A stretch of DNA of 64,000 bases from Salibacterium salarium. GTDB taxonomy: Bacteria > Bacillota > Bacilli > Bacillales > Marinococcaceae. Position 1 is the stretch's first letter; every line of letters begins with the position of its first letter. Below, in pieces: positions 17,781 through 26,821 of this stretch. The translations under genes were made by a program, and so were the position numbers. The DNA lies in NCBI RefSeq assembly GCF_030813635.1, contig NZ_JAUSUM010000004.1:372808-436807 (forward strand), given 5' to 3'. The notes under the pieces are model-generated. The model was not told the DNA's origin, did not search any database, and saw only the letters and a list, made by a program, of their open reading frames with translations.

Positions 17781-18047
17781 ACCTTTATAAGAATGAAAAA
17801 TGCCGAACGATTTTACAAAATCGTTCGGCATTTTTCGTTCCTAAGACAAATCGCTGCGCCAAAATACTTCGCTTTCCGCGGGCACGGCTCGAGCCTCCTC
17901 GGCAGAAAACCCCTGCCTGCGGGGTCTCGAGACACGTGCTTTTCCCGCAGGAGACGAAGTATTTTGGCTCCGCTAATATGCAGCTCTTGACCAGCACCAC
18001 AAGACATTCGTGTTTACTACCGCATATTTTTCTTTTGTCCCAACCTC
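17767..18047. repeat. composite inverted-repeat element
   Basis: Outer arms GGTTGGGAC (17769-17777) and GTCCCAACC (18037-18045) enclose two nested palindromes. One is a 19-bp perfect hairpin at 17796-17835. The other is a 109-base unit bounded by CCAAAATACTTCG (17859) and CGAAGTATTTTGG (ending 17967), with an internal CGCTTTCCGCGGGC core that recurs at 53406 and, degenerate, at 40458. Its base composition is far more GC-rich than the neighbourhood. Overlapping frames on both strands are translations of the repeat, not genes. Confidence 0.75.
17796..17835. terminator. perfect hairpin, possible terminator
   Basis: AAAAATGCCGAACGATTTT is repeated in inverse orientation after two bases, followed by a T run. 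It could end transcription of the 44-codon ORF on the plus strand and also works on the other strand. It lies within the composite repeat. Confidence 0.65.
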
Positions 18048-18111
18048 TTTTGTTTGTTTATGAGATAAAAGAGTATATTTGAATCAACCAAGAAAGATTA
18101 AGCTGAAATCA

Positions 18112-18140
18112 TTGACTTTTCTTCTGAACCTAACTAAAAT
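18112..18140 (+). promoter_or_regulatory. promoter of the sulfate/siroheme operon
   Basis: TTGACT (18112-18117), a 17-base spacer and TAAAAT (18135-18140). The resulting leader is about 90 bases and shows no terminator or S-box-like fold. Confidence 0.6.
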
Positions 18141-18236
18141 AACGATAAACAAGTAAACTTATAATGTTGATAAGCATACTATGAATTAACAGAAGATACA
18201 ACGTTTCTATCCTCGTAAAAAAAAGGAGGAAGGCTC

Positions 18237-18941
18237 ATGATTACTTATGAAACCATGAATCAGAGCGAGATAGATGAGGTTAACAAAGTACTTGAAGGAA
18301 AAAGTGCTCGTGATGTAATACGCTGGAGTTATGACAATTATGGTGATGATTTGGTTTATGCCTGCAGCTTTGGAGTGGAAGGAATAGTTCTTATTGATTT
18401 GATCAGCAAGATAAAATCGGACGCCACAATAATATTTTTAGATACAGATTTTCATTTTAAAGAAACGTATGATTTAATTGACAGAGTGAAAGATCGTTAT
18501 CCAACCTTGAACATCAAAATGCTCCGTCCGAAATGGACCCCAGAAGAACAAGCAGAGCAAGAAGGTGACAAGTTGTGGGAAACAAATCCAGACCGCTGCT
18601 GTCAAATTAGAAAGTTGGAGCCGTTAGAAAACGAACTTCAACAATACCATGCGTGGATGTCGGGATTAAGAAGAGAACAGTCCCCTTCACGTAAAAATAC
18701 GGAGTTTGTGAATGTGGACAATCGTTTTTCTTCCGTGAAAATTTGCCCTCTTATTCACTGGACGTGGGATGACATTTGGATGTATGTAGAAGCATTCAAC
18801 CTTCCGTATAATTCTTTACATGACCAGAACTACCCTAGTATTGGATGTATTCAATGTACATCCGCTGTCTTAGATGGAGATGATTTAAGAAGCGGTCGTT
18901 GGAACGGTCAAGGGAAAACAGAGTGTGGATTGCATAAATAA
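18237..18941 (+). CDS. cysH: phosphoadenylyl-/adenylyl-sulfate reductase CysH
   Basis: Reduces activated sulfate to sulfite with thioredoxin; 234 aa. The PAPS_reduct fold starts with [15 protein letters not shown] near residue 40 and [12 protein letters not shown] near 64. A CC pair ([11 protein letters not shown]) and a CIQC pair (IGCIQCTSA) form the 4Fe-4S site seen in Bacillus and plant-type enzymes, which can accept APS as well as PAPS. The C-terminal ECGLHK carries the catalytic cysteine. AAAAGGAGG precedes the ATG by about eight bases. First gene of a six-gene operon. Confidence 0.94.
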   Translation: MITYETMNQSEIDEVNKVLEGKSARDVIRWSYDNYGDDLVYACSFGVEGIVLIDLISKIKSDATIIFLDTDFHFKETYDLIDRVKDRYPTLNIKMLRPKWTPEEQAEQEGDKLWETNPDRCCQIRKLEPLENELQQYHAWMSGLRREQSPSRKNTEFVNVDNRFSSVKICPLIHWTWDDIWMYVEAFNLPYNSLHDQNYPSIGCIQCTSAVLDGDDLRSGRWNGQGKTECGLHK

Positions 18942-18961
18942 ATAGAAAGGACAGTGGTAAT

Positions 18962-20104
18962 ATGACGCTTAGTACACCCAATGGAGGAACATTAATTAAC
19001 CGAAAAGATTTTTCTAAAGATACGTCAAGTATTGATACAGCAATTGAATTGGATGATGTTTCTGTATCAGATTTAGAATTAATAGCAAATGGGGCTTTCA
19101 GTCCTTTAACCGGTTTCTTAAATAAAAAAGAGTATGATTCTGTTGTCGACAACATGCGCCTGACAGATGGTTCAGTGTGGAGTATTCCAATCACACTTCC
19201 TGTGGATGAAGATACGGCATCACAGTTGGAGGCAGGTAAAGAAGCTCGTCTTGTTTATCAAGGTACGACATATGGGGTTATTCAAATTGAAGAACTATTT
19301 ACCCCGAATAAAAAATATGAAGCGGAAAAAGTATATCAAACGACAGATGATGAACACCCAGGAGTTAATAAATTATATGAACGCCCTAACCAGTATGCGG
19401 CAGGAGATATTACATTGGTTAAGGAAATTCCGCATGAGCAATTTAATGCTTACTACCTTGATCCCGCTGAGACAAGAGAAGCTTTTGCTAAAAAAGGCTG
19501 GAAGACGGTCGTCGGCTTTCAAACGAGAAACCCGGTTCATCGTGCGCACGAGTATATTCAAAAAACTGCATTAGAAACCGTCGATGGTTTGTTTTTAAAT
19601 CCACTTGTTGGAGCAACGAAAGCAGGCGATATTCCTGCAGATGTAAGAATGGAGAGTTATGAAGTTCTATTAAAGGATTATTATCCTGAACAGCGTACTT
19701 TTTTAGCGGTTTTTCCGGCAGCAATGAGATATGCAGGACCAAGAGAAGCCGTTTTCCACTCCATGGTACGCCGAAACTATGGATGCACGCACTTTATTGT
19801 TGGAAGAGATCACGCAGGTGTGGGCGATTATTACGGTACGTATGATGCTCAAAAAATCTTTCAGGAATTTACCCTCGAAGAACTTGGAATCAAACCGCTC
19901 TTTTTCGAACATAGCTTTTACTGCACCAAGTGTGAAAACATGGCATCAGCAAAAACGTGCCCTCATGGAAAAGAAGACCACGTTATTTTATCTGGCACGA
20001 AAGTAAGAGAAATGTTGAAAAACGGTGAGAAACCGCCACGTGAATTCAGCAGACCTGAAGTAATCGAAGTATTAATTAAAGGGATGCAAGAAACGGTATC
20101 ATAG
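18962..20104 (+). CDS. sat: sulfate adenylyltransferase
   Basis: ATP sulfurylase, 380 aa, makes APS from sulfate and ATP. Contains [19 protein letters not shown] (QTRNP and HRAHE motifs, near residue 185) and [13 protein letters not shown] (GRDHAG, near 280), plus a C-terminal cysteine cluster [17 protein letters not shown] as in other bacterial homodimeric forms. Lies 20 bases after cysH, before cysC. The B. subtilis order is cysH-cysP-sat-cysC; the permease gene cysP is absent here. Confidence 0.95.
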   Translation: MTLSTPNGGTLINRKDFSKDTSSIDTAIELDDVSVSDLELIANGAFSPLTGFLNKKEYDSVVDNMRLTDGSVWSIPITLPVDEDTASQLEAGKEARLVYQGTTYGVIQIEELFTPNKKYEAEKVYQTTDDEHPGVNKLYERPNQYAAGDITLVKEIPHEQFNAYYLDPAETREAFAKKGWKTVVGFQTRNPVHRAHEYIQKTALETVDGLFLNPLVGATKAGDIPADVRMESYEVLLKDYYPEQRTFLAVFPAAMRYAGPREAVFHSMVRRNYGCTHFIVGRDHAGVGDYYGTYDAQKIFQEFTLEELGIKPLFFEHSFYCTKCENMASAKTCPHGKEDHVILSGTKVREMLKNGEKPPREFSRPEVIEVLIKGMQETVS

Positions 20105-20137
20105 TTTTGACAGAGAATGGAGAGGGGCAAGGGCAAA

Positions 20138-20734
20138 ATGGATTCTAAAAATATTGTTTGGCATGATGCGTCTGTAGATCGAAAAGAAAGAAATAATAAA
20201 AATGGGCATGAAAGCTTTGTGCTTTGGTTTACTGGACTTTCCGGATCAGGGAAGTCAACGCTTGCAAATGCTGTATCTAGAAAATTGTTTGAAGAGAATA
20301 AACAGACATACGTCTTAGACGGCGATAATGTACGTCATGGTTTAAATAAGGATTTAGGTTTTTCACCAGAAGCTCGAACAGAAAACATACGCCGAATTGG
20401 TGAAGTAGCAAAACTATTCGTCGATAGCGGTCAAATTGTGAGCACAGCCTTTATTTCTCCGTATCGTGAAGATAGACAGCAGGTTCGCGATCTTTTACAA
20501 GAAAATGAATTTATAGAAATTCACGTCGATTGTAGTTTGTCTACTTGTGAAGAAAGAGACCCTAAAGGATTGTATAAAAAAGCTAGAACAGGTGAAATCC
20601 CATCTTTTACAGGTGTTAGTTCTCCTTATGAAGCACCTGAAAATCCTGAAATTGTCGTAAATACGGAAGAAAATTCAATTGAAGCTGCTGTTGATATTAT
20701 TGTTAAAAAGCTAGAAGACAAAGGATTAGTGTAA
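20138..20734 (+). CDS. cysC: adenylyl-sulfate kinase
   Basis: Phosphorylates APS to PAPS; 198 aa. Walker [12 protein letters not shown] is near residue 34, then [40 protein letters not shown] and [12 protein letters not shown], all standard for CysC. The start is set at ATG 20138, after GGGGCAAGGG, because proteins of this family begin close to NIVWH; an ATG at 20117 has no ribosome site. Lies 33 bases after sat. Confidence 0.93.
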   Translation: MDSKNIVWHDASVDRKERNNKNGHESFVLWFTGLSGSGKSTLANAVSRKLFEENKQTYVLDGDNVRHGLNKDLGFSPEARTENIRRIGEVAKLFVDSGQIVSTAFISPYREDRQQVRDLLQENEFIEIHVDCSLSTCEERDPKGLYKKARTGEIPSFTGVSSPYEAPENPEIVVNTEENSIEAAVDIIVKKLEDKGLV

Positions 20735-20776
20735 CAGCATTTTTTGAAAACTGCATTGTCGGGGAGGATAAACATC

Positions 20777-22219
20777 ATGAAAACTGGAAAAGTGTATCTT
20801 GTAGGAGCCGGCCCCGGTGATGCAGGACTTATAACAGTGAGAGGTTTAGAATGTTTGGAAAAAGCAGACGTTGTTTTATATGATCGTCTAGTAAATCCAC
20901 TTCTACTAGAGAGAGTGAATGAAGAAGCAGAGTGTATTTATTGTGGAAAACTTCCGGATCGTCATCACCTCCGTCAAGAAGCTATCCAACAGTTATTAAT
21001 TGACAAAGCAAAAGAAGGACTCCGGGTTGTTCGCTTAAAAGGTGGAGACCCAGGAATGTTTGGAAGAGCAGGTGAAGAGGCAGAGGCTTTAGTAGATGCT
21101 GGGATAACCTATGAAATGGTTCCAGGCATTACCGCTGGCATGGCAGTTCCGTTATATGCCGGGGTTCCGGTCACTCATCGTGATTTTTCGGGAAGTTTTG
21201 CTGCTGTAACAGGACATACAAAAGCGGAAAATGGACAACCTTCACCGAATTGGAAAGCGTTAGCAGAAGGTATAGATACAATTGCTTTTTATATGGGGAG
21301 GAAAAACCTTGAAACTATTGTAGAGCAGCTAACAACATACGGAAAATCTCCTCATACTCCTGTCCTCACTGTTGAGTGGGGAACGACAGGAAGACAGCGT
21401 ACGATTGAAGGAACACTATCTACTATAAAAGAAAAGGCCGACGAAGCGAATGTGAAAAACCCTGCAATGACTTTAGTTGGAGAAGTGGCTTCTCTTCATA
21501 AACAGTTGAATTGGTTTGAGAAAAAACCTTTGTTTGGGCAATTTGTATGGGTCGTAAAAACATCATCATTTCCAGGTGAAATAGCGAATGTGTTGCGAGA
21601 AAACGGGGCTGAAGTTTTAGAGGCGCCGTGTTATTTATTTAATAAATCAAAGGTAACATTTCCTGATGAGGTAAGTCGTTATCATTCCCTATATTTCAAT
21701 GCTTTTGAAAGTGTCTCGTATTTTTTTGACATGTTAAAACAAAGGCAGATTGATATTAGGTTTTTGCCAAAAAATATTTCTGGGAGTACTCAAAGAATTG
21801 TAAATAAATTAGCCGAATATGGAATTTTCGCAGAAAAACAGAATATTCAAAATATAGATAACCCAGATTATTGTTTGTGTATCGGATCTGAAGAATCGTT
21901 GTCTAGTATTACAAATCTTTCTTCTTATTGTACTCATACTGTCATTAAAAGCTCTAAAACCCGTGAGACACTGGATAGACTGATTCAAGATGATCTTATT
22001 AATGCTGTTGTTCTTCCTTCTTCGAAAGCTATAAATACCGTGATTGAAGAACTGTACAACGCAGGTGTTTCTGCTGTAGAATGGTTAAACAATAAGACAA
22101 TTATTTGTTATGGTCCACATACGAAAGAAGCTGCAATAGCAAAAGGTTTGACGGTACACAGCACGTTAACGTCTCCGAATAGTAAAGAATTGGTTAGTAC
22201 CTTACGAAGTGACCTTTAG
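20777..22219 (+). CDS. cobA: uroporphyrinogen-III C-methyltransferase fused to HemD-like domain
   Basis: 480 aa from ATG 20777 (GGAGG nine bases upstream). Residues 1 to about 245 are a complete SUMT: VYLVGAGPGDAGLITVRG, VVRLKGGDPGMFGRAGEEAE, VPGITAGMAVPLYAGVPVTH and NPAMTLVGEV. It methylates uroporphyrinogen III twice to precorrin-2. Residues about 255-480 resemble uroporphyrinogen-III synthase (HemD): TSSFPGEIANVLRENGAEVL, VVLPSSKAINTVIEELYNAG and IICYGPHTKEAAIAKGL. The HemD half is divergent and may be inactive or auxiliary. CobA-HemD fusions exist in clostridia and lactobacilli, while B. subtilis YlnD is a single SUMT of about 257 aa. It feeds siroheme for sulfite reductase. Confidence 0.88.
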   Translation: MKTGKVYLVGAGPGDAGLITVRGLECLEKADVVLYDRLVNPLLLERVNEEAECIYCGKLPDRHHLRQEAIQQLLIDKAKEGLRVVRLKGGDPGMFGRAGEEAEALVDAGITYEMVPGITAGMAVPLYAGVPVTHRDFSGSFAAVTGHTKAENGQPSPNWKALAEGIDTIAFYMGRKNLETIVEQLTTYGKSPHTPVLTVEWGTTGRQRTIEGTLSTIKEKADEANVKNPAMTLVGEVASLHKQLNWFEKKPLFGQFVWVVKTSSFPGEIANVLRENGAEVLEAPCYLFNKSKVTFPDEVSRYHSLYFNAFESVSYFFDMLKQRQIDIRFLPKNISGSTQRIVNKLAEYGIFAEKQNIQNIDNPDYCLCIGSEESLSSITNLSSYCTHTVIKSSKTRETLDRLIQDDLINAVVLPSSKAINTVIEELYNAGVSAVEWLNNKTIICYGPHTKEAAIAKGLTVHSTLTSPNSKELVSTLRSDL

Positions 22220-22260
22220 GTTAGTTAGGAGATGTACACTTTTGCGCTGGGGGGAATAGT

Positions 22261-23031
22261 ATGAAAGCCGTCCTTTATGTAGGGCATGGAACTAGAGTGC
22301 TTAAAGGAAGTGAACAGTTGAAAAAGTTTGTAGAGGATGCGAAGAAAGATATTCCCTATGACATTCAAGAGACCTGTTTTTTAGAACTTTCTGAACCCGA
22401 TATTATGGAAGGAGTCGCTCGTTGTGTTGAACGGGGGGCAGATTCTATAGCGGTCATCCCTGTTTTATTACTATCTGCTGGACATATTAAAGAGGATATC
22501 CCAAAAGAACTTGAGAAAGTGCAAAAAGCATATCCGGAACTTACAATACAATACGGGGCGCCTTTTGGACTTCACACAAAAATGATTGAAGTGTTACAGC
22601 AACGCTTGGAAAGCAAAGGTTGGCAAAAAGGTGAAGATGCTGAAATTTTATTAGTCGGTCGGGGAAGCAGTGACTCTAATGCGATTTCCGATTTTCATGA
22701 AATTGCTTCTCTTTTACAAAATCGAACTGCTGTTGAAAAAGTTGATACTGCGTTTTTGGCGGCAGCAAAACCTACTTTTGATGAAGGACTAGCAAATAAG
22801 ACGAAAAGCAAGGCGAAAAGTGTTTATGTGCTACCATACTTATTATTCACCGGCCTCCTCATGCAAGAAATGGAGGAAAAGATAGAAAAAGCGAATCAAA
22901 TAAGTGAATCTTCTTTGTATTTATGTGATTATCTTGGGTATGATAAACAGTTGATAGAAGTTTTGAAAGAAAGAGCAGTAGAAACATTTGATCAACCATT
23001 TCTATTCGAAAAGAGCGAGGAAAATGTTTAA
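22261..23031 (+). CDS. sirB: sirohydrochlorin ferrochelatase SirB
   Basis: 256-aa CbiX/SirB-type chelatase that inserts Fe2+ into sirohydrochlorin. It starts with AVLYVGHGTRVLKGSEQLKK and has the metal-site His of GHGTR, VIPVLLLSAGHIKEDIP near residue 78 and a second repeat EILLVGRGSSDSNAISDFHE near 130 with VYVLPYLLFTGLLMQEM. The second repeat replaces the usual H of GHGS with R (GRGSSD), as in the asymmetric Bacillus proteins. It follows cobA by 41 bases and overlaps sirC by eight. Confidence 0.92.
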   Translation: MKAVLYVGHGTRVLKGSEQLKKFVEDAKKDIPYDIQETCFLELSEPDIMEGVARCVERGADSIAVIPVLLLSAGHIKEDIPKELEKVQKAYPELTIQYGAPFGLHTKMIEVLQQRLESKGWQKGEDAEILLVGRGSSDSNAISDFHEIASLLQNRTAVEKVDTAFLAAAKPTFDEGLANKTKSKAKSVYVLPYLLFTGLLMQEMEEKIEKANQISESSLYLCDYLGYDKQLIEVLKERAVETFDQPFLFEKSEENV

Positions 23032-23485
23032 TTTCCCGCTCTTTATACATATGGAAGGAAAATCCGCAGTAGTTGTCGGTGGCGGTAAAATCGCTTGTCG
23101 AAAGGTGAATAAACTGTTAGATGCAGGAGCTAAAATAACGGTTATCGCACCGGAACTTCATGATGACTTGATGTGTCATTATTTAAAAGAGAATATACAT
23201 TGGATAAAAGATGTATGTAAAGCAGATTATTTAACTTCTGCTTTTATTATTATTTCTGCTTCCGGAAATAAAGAAGCACAAGACATTATCCGCCAATCTA
23301 GTAGTCCATATCAACTGGTAAATGGTGCGGATAATCAAAAGCTTGGTAACGTGGCATTCCCGGCGTCTTTTCAAGAGGATATGTTTCACGTCGCCGTTTC
23401 AACAAATGGAGCATCTCCTGCAAAAGCCAAATCAATAAAACAAAAGTTAAAAAAATGGTTTAAAGAAAAGAAATATAAAAATTAA
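23024..23485 (+). CDS. sirC: precorrin-2 dehydrogenase SirC
   Basis: 153 aa, NAD-dependent oxidation of precorrin-2 to sirohydrochlorin. The Rossmann motif VVVGGGKIACRKVNKLLDAG is near residue 15; ASGNKEAQD and NGADNQKLGNVAFPASFQ are family blocks, ending with SPAKAKSIKQKLK. The start at 23024 overlaps the sirB stop (ATGTTTAA), which favours translational coupling; an upstream ATG at 22988 would add 12 residues not seen in SirC. Shorter than the CysG N-terminal domain, as in B. subtilis YlnF. Confidence 0.93.
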   Translation: MFNFPLFIHMEGKSAVVVGGGKIACRKVNKLLDAGAKITVIAPELHDDLMCHYLKENIHWIKDVCKADYLTSAFIIISASGNKEAQDIIRQSSSPYQLVNGADNQKLGNVAFPASFQEDMFHVAVSTNGASPAKAKSIKQKLKKWFKEKKYKN

Positions 23486-23503
23486 GGATTGCACCATGAG
23501 AAT

Positions 23504-23558
23504 AAGACCCTTATACTTTATTTTGGCAGAGAGCTAAAAGAGTAAAGGGGTCTTTTTT
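23504..23558 (+). terminator. terminator of siroheme operon, holding the next gene's RBS
   Basis: AAGACCCTTATACT (23504-23517) pairs at 12 of 14 positions with AGTAAAGGGGTCTT (23541-23554), followed by T residues. The AAAGGGG in the right arm is the only ribosome site for the ATG at 23560. Confidence 0.6.
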
Positions 23559-23559
23559 A

Positions 23560-24867
23560 ATGGTAACCGTTATTGTATCTGTGTTAATTATGATTCTGTT
23601 AAGCCTTCTTCGAGTGAATGTAGTGCTTGCAATACTCGTTGCCGGTATAACGGCAGGGATTATGTCGGGCTTGAATTTAAATGATTCATTACAATTATTA
23701 GTAGAAGGAATGGGGGGACAGGCAGAAACCGCACTTAGCTACATCCTTCTTGGAGTATTTGCGATGATGATTGGATATTCGGGAATTACTGGGGTACTAG
23801 TTTCGTCTCTTTTACACGTACTTAAAGGAAAACGAGGATTTTTAATTATGACGATAGCGGCAGCTGCCTGTTTATCTCAAAACGCAATCCCTGTCCATAT
23901 TGCTTTTATTCCGATTTTAATTCCACCGATGTTAAAAATATTTGATGAAATGAATGTGGATAGACGAGCTGTTGCGTCTGCCTTAACATTTGGTTTAAAA
24001 GCACCGTATGTAATGATTCCTGTTGGTTTTGGATATATCTTTCACGAAACGATGTCTGAGGAAATGATATCGAACGGTATGAATATGCCTCTCGACAATA
24101 TATGGAAAGCAATGCTTATTCCTGGAAGCGGCATGATTGTCGGCCTTTTCGTTGCTGTATTTATTACGTATAGAAAACCTAGAACACTTAATAAAAGTAT
24201 AGATAAAGCCATTGATCCTTCTAATTTTGAAGTGGAACAAGCACCTTCATTTGGCTTAAAACAAATATTGACGTTAGTAGCTATAGTTGGGGCTCTTATT
24301 ATTCAGATATTACTGGATTCCCTTATTTTTGGTGCACTAAGTGGAATTATTCTAATGTTTGCATTAAAAGTAGTTCCATTCCGCCATGGAGATGATATGG
24401 TTAATGATGGCGTTAAGTTAATGGGCATGATAGCGTTTGTTATGTTGATTGCATCCGGCTTTTCCAACGTACTCACAGAAACAGGTGCAGTTGATGAAAT
24501 GGTAGAGAAGGCAGTAAGCGTATCGGGTGGTGCAAATGTAGCGACTGCTGCTATTATGTTGTTAGTAGGCCTAGTAGTTACAATGGGGATTGGAACCTCA
24601 TTTGGAACAATCCCTATATTAGCAGCTTTATTTGTTCCATTTTGTTTAAGTATCGGGTATTCCCCTTTAGCAACGACTGCTTTAATAGGTACAGCAGCAG
24701 CAATGGGAGATGCTGGGTCACCTGCTTCTGACAGTACATTAGGACCGACATCCGGTTTAAATGCAGATGGAAGGCATCACCACATATGGGATACTTGTGT
24801 ACCAACATTTATCCATTACAATATTCCGCTGTTTTTATTTGGATTGATAGCTACAATTGTATTATGA
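23560..24867 (+). CDS. YuiF-like Na+/H+ antiporter-family carrier
   Basis: 435-aa membrane protein with about 12 helices, matching the YuiF group annotated as Na+/H+ antiporter family protein, for which amino-acid (histidine) transport has also been proposed. Characteristic segments are LLGVFAMMIGYSGITGVLV, AAACLSQNAIPVHIAFIPI, ALTFGLKAPYVMIPVGFGY and TTALIGTAAAMGDAGSPAS with DSTLGPTSGLN near the C-terminus. The start ATG lies directly behind the terminator of the sulfate operon, so it probably needs read-through or its own promoter within sirC. Substrate cannot be decided from sequence. Confidence 0.78.
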   Translation: MVTVIVSVLIMILLSLLRVNVVLAILVAGITAGIMSGLNLNDSLQLLVEGMGGQAETALSYILLGVFAMMIGYSGITGVLVSSLLHVLKGKRGFLIMTIAAAACLSQNAIPVHIAFIPILIPPMLKIFDEMNVDRRAVASALTFGLKAPYVMIPVGFGYIFHETMSEEMISNGMNMPLDNIWKAMLIPGSGMIVGLFVAVFITYRKPRTLNKSIDKAIDPSNFEVEQAPSFGLKQILTLVAIVGALIIQILLDSLIFGALSGIILMFALKVVPFRHGDDMVNDGVKLMGMIAFVMLIASGFSNVLTETGAVDEMVEKAVSVSGGANVATAAIMLLVGLVVTMGIGTSFGTIPILAALFVPFCLSIGYSPLATTALIGTAAAMGDAGSPASDSTLGPTSGLNADGRHHHIWDTCVPTFIHYNIPLFLFGLIATIVL

Positions 24868-24879
24868 TGTATTTTAAGG

Positions 24880-24927
24880 GGCTGGCCCAAAAGTGATGGA
24901 AAACAACTTTTGGGGTCAGTCTTTTTT
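24880..24927 (+). terminator. terminator, short form of repeated hairpin
   Basis: GCTGGCCCAAAAGT (24881-24894) pairs with ACTTTTGGGGTCAGT (24906-24920), then a T run. Close relative of the hairpin at 13354. The following 170 bases up to 25099 show no gene. Confidence 0.78.
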
Positions 24928-25099
24928 AGTAGCTCATTTCATGCAGTACAAACACCCCGAGTAGAAGTGGATGAGGGACGAACTTAGGGCTTGAGGTTCA
25001 ATCACCTTCATACACTCTAGAATGGGGATAATTCAACGGGGAGCTGGAAAACATAACATCACAGCTGAATTGATATATTCAAAAAAGGAGATTAGAATT

Positions 25100-25480
25100 G
25101 TGATGCTCCCATCTTTTCTTTGTATCGTTGTTATTCCTTCGGTTATTTCTGTTGTTACGATGGCGACATTGCTACCTTTAAAATGGATGCTAGAAAAAGA
25201 AGTGAATAATAAAAAATCCTTTTTCCCTTTTCACATTATTAATGTTATCTTAATTATGATGATGTGCGGGACGAGCTCGGTCGTCTTTCATGGATTTATG
25301 TTGGATGCCATTAATGAAAAAGGATGGGGAGTTGTCTCCCTGTATGCCTATGTATATCCATTGCCGATATTATTTGTATCGTACATAAGTGCAGCTAAGT
25401 TTTTTCAGACATCGATACAACCATACCGTATTAGTAAACACAGTAATGTCATTTATTTAAAAACAAGACGAATAAGGTGA
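25100..25480 (+). CDS. hypothetical membrane protein, three helices
   Basis: 126 aa from GTG 25100 (AAAGGAG nine bases upstream; ATG 25103 directly follows). Predicted helices: PSFLCIVVIPSVISVVTMAT (residues 4-25), a second around FHIINVILIMMMCGTSSVVF (50-75) and a third around LYAYVYPLPILFVSYISAA (83-103), then a basic tail ending in RRIR. No family recognised. It lies 25 bases before the RNase H gene in the same direction and may be co-transcribed. Confidence 0.6.
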   Translation: MMLPSFLCIVVIPSVISVVTMATLLPLKWMLEKEVNNKKSFFPFHIINVILIMMMCGTSSVVFHGFMLDAINEKGWGVVSLYAYVYPLPILFVSYISAAKFFQTSIQPYRISKHSNVIYLKTRRIR

Positions 25481-25505
25481 GAAACAGGGGAGGAGGGACT
25501 GTCAC

Positions 25506-26111
25506 ATGGCAGGTAAAAAAAAATACTATGTGGTTTGGAAAGGAAGACAAACCGGTATATATGATAACTGGGCAGATTGCGAAAAACAAGTGAAGGGATA
25601 CGCAGGTGCTTCCTTTAAATCGTTCAAAACAAAAGAAGAAGCAGCCAATGCATTGGAGAACGGAGAAACTTCTGCCGTTTCAAATTCAGAAACAGGACGT
25701 TCTTCTTACATAGAAAATAGCGTGTCTGTAGATGTGGGTTCACACGGAAATCCGGGATTTGTTGAGTACAAGGGAGTTTATACGAAAAACGGTGAAGTAT
25801 TATTTTCACATCCAGGTATTCAAAAGGGAACGAATAATTTAGGAGAATTTTTAGCCATTGTTCATGCTCTTCAGTATTTAACGGAAAAGAAGAGCGATAT
25901 ACCTGTATATAGCGATTCTGACACAGCAATCATTTGGGTGAAGAAAGGTAAAGCAAATTCAAGCTTAAAACATACGAAAGAAACAGAGGAGATTTGGAGT
26001 CTCGTAGAAAAAGCCGAAAAATGGCTGAAACATAATAGCTGGAACAATCGAATTTTAAAATGGAATACAAAGGCGTGGGGAGAGATAAAGGCGGATTACG
26101 GTCGAAAGTGA
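25506..26111 (+). CDS. rnhA: ribonuclease HI with viroplasmin-type RNA-DNA binding domain
   Basis: 201 aa. N-terminal hybrid-binding domain (KKYYVVWKGRQTGIYDNWAD, about residues 5-50), a linker, then the RNase H fold. Catalytic acids are visible as SVDVGSHGNPG, LGEFLAIVHAL, VYSDSDTAIIWV and GEIKADYGRK, matching the well-studied Bacillus halodurans RNase HI almost motif for motif. It degrades RNA in RNA-DNA hybrids. Not linked to retroelement genes, so it is a cellular enzyme. Confidence 0.94.
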   Translation: MAGKKKYYVVWKGRQTGIYDNWADCEKQVKGYAGASFKSFKTKEEAANALENGETSAVSNSETGRSSYIENSVSVDVGSHGNPGFVEYKGVYTKNGEVLFSHPGIQKGTNNLGEFLAIVHALQYLTEKKSDIPVYSDSDTAIIWVKKGKANSSLKHTKETEEIWSLVEKAEKWLKHNSWNNRILKWNTKAWGEIKADYGRK

Positions 26112-26197
26112 ATGTTGTATTCAAAATGTTTAATGACTAACTCAGCTTGGGTATACTTTAGATTGGAACAGGATATTAGTTAAGGAGTGATGTAATA

Positions 26198-26707
26198 ATG
26201 AGTAGTATCGCAACTGTTATGACTGATATGTTTGAAGACTCCGAATATACAAGCCCACAAGAAGCTTTTGAAAAAGAAGGGCACACGTTAACTGTTATTG
26301 AAAAAGAGAAAGGGAAAACGGTGACAGGAAAGAATAAAGAAGCAGAGGTGACGGTAGATGCGTCTATTAATGATGTAAACCCGGAAGACTTTGATGCACT
26401 GTTTATTCCTGGCGGATTTTCTCCAGATATCCTGCGAGCCGATCAACGTTTTGTTAGTTTTGCAAAGCATTTTATAGATGAAAATAAACCAGTATTTGCT
26501 ATTTGTCATGGGCCGCAGCTTTTGATTACAGCTAAGGCATTAGAAGGTCGCAAAGTTACAGGTTTCACTTCTATTCAAGTTGACTTGGAATATGCGAAAG
26601 CGAATGTACACGATGAAGAGGTTGTTGTATGTCATAACTTGGTGACAAGTAGGACGCCAGACGATTTACCGGCCTTTAATCGCGAATCACTGAAACAGCT
26701 TCAATAA
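26198..26707 (+). CDS. DJ-1/PfpI family protein (YfkM-like)
   Basis: 169 aa, PfpI-type class I glutamine amidotransferase fold. DALFIPGGFSPDILR is near residue 66 and the nucleophile elbow AICHGPQLLI, with Cys near 104 followed by His, makes an active site usual for PfpI/YhbO. Members act as stress-induced glyoxalase/deglycase or protease-like proteins; B. subtilis YfkM is a general stress protein. Stands alone, with its own terminator 3 bases after the stop. Confidence 0.85.
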   Translation: MSSIATVMTDMFEDSEYTSPQEAFEKEGHTLTVIEKEKGKTVTGKNKEAEVTVDASINDVNPEDFDALFIPGGFSPDILRADQRFVSFAKHFIDENKPVFAICHGPQLLITAKALEGRKVTGFTSIQVDLEYAKANVHDEEVVVCHNLVTSRTPDDLPAFNRESLKQLQ

Positions 26708-26709
26708 GC

Positions 26710-26740
26710 AAAAGGGCAGCCGTTTAAAGGTTGTCCTTTT
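26710..26740 (+). terminator. terminator
   Basis: AAAAGGGCAGCC (26710-26721) pairs, with one G-U, with GGTTGTCCTTTT (26729-26740). Confidence 0.7.
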
Positions 26741-26821
26741 TAACGAAGCAGATTTCATTTCTGTCTATATGAAAAGTGATATAATAAACTAAAGAAGTTT
26801 TCTTCAATAAGAGGTGAGAAG

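Noticed and set aside
17765..18082. Several overlapping frames of 62-105 codons on both strands
   Set aside because: They are translations of the composite repeat; arginine/serine-rich products with no ribosome sites.
18147..18236. Possible SAM (S-box) riboswitch before cysH
   Set aside because: The leader is only about 90 bases with no terminator or conserved S-box core.
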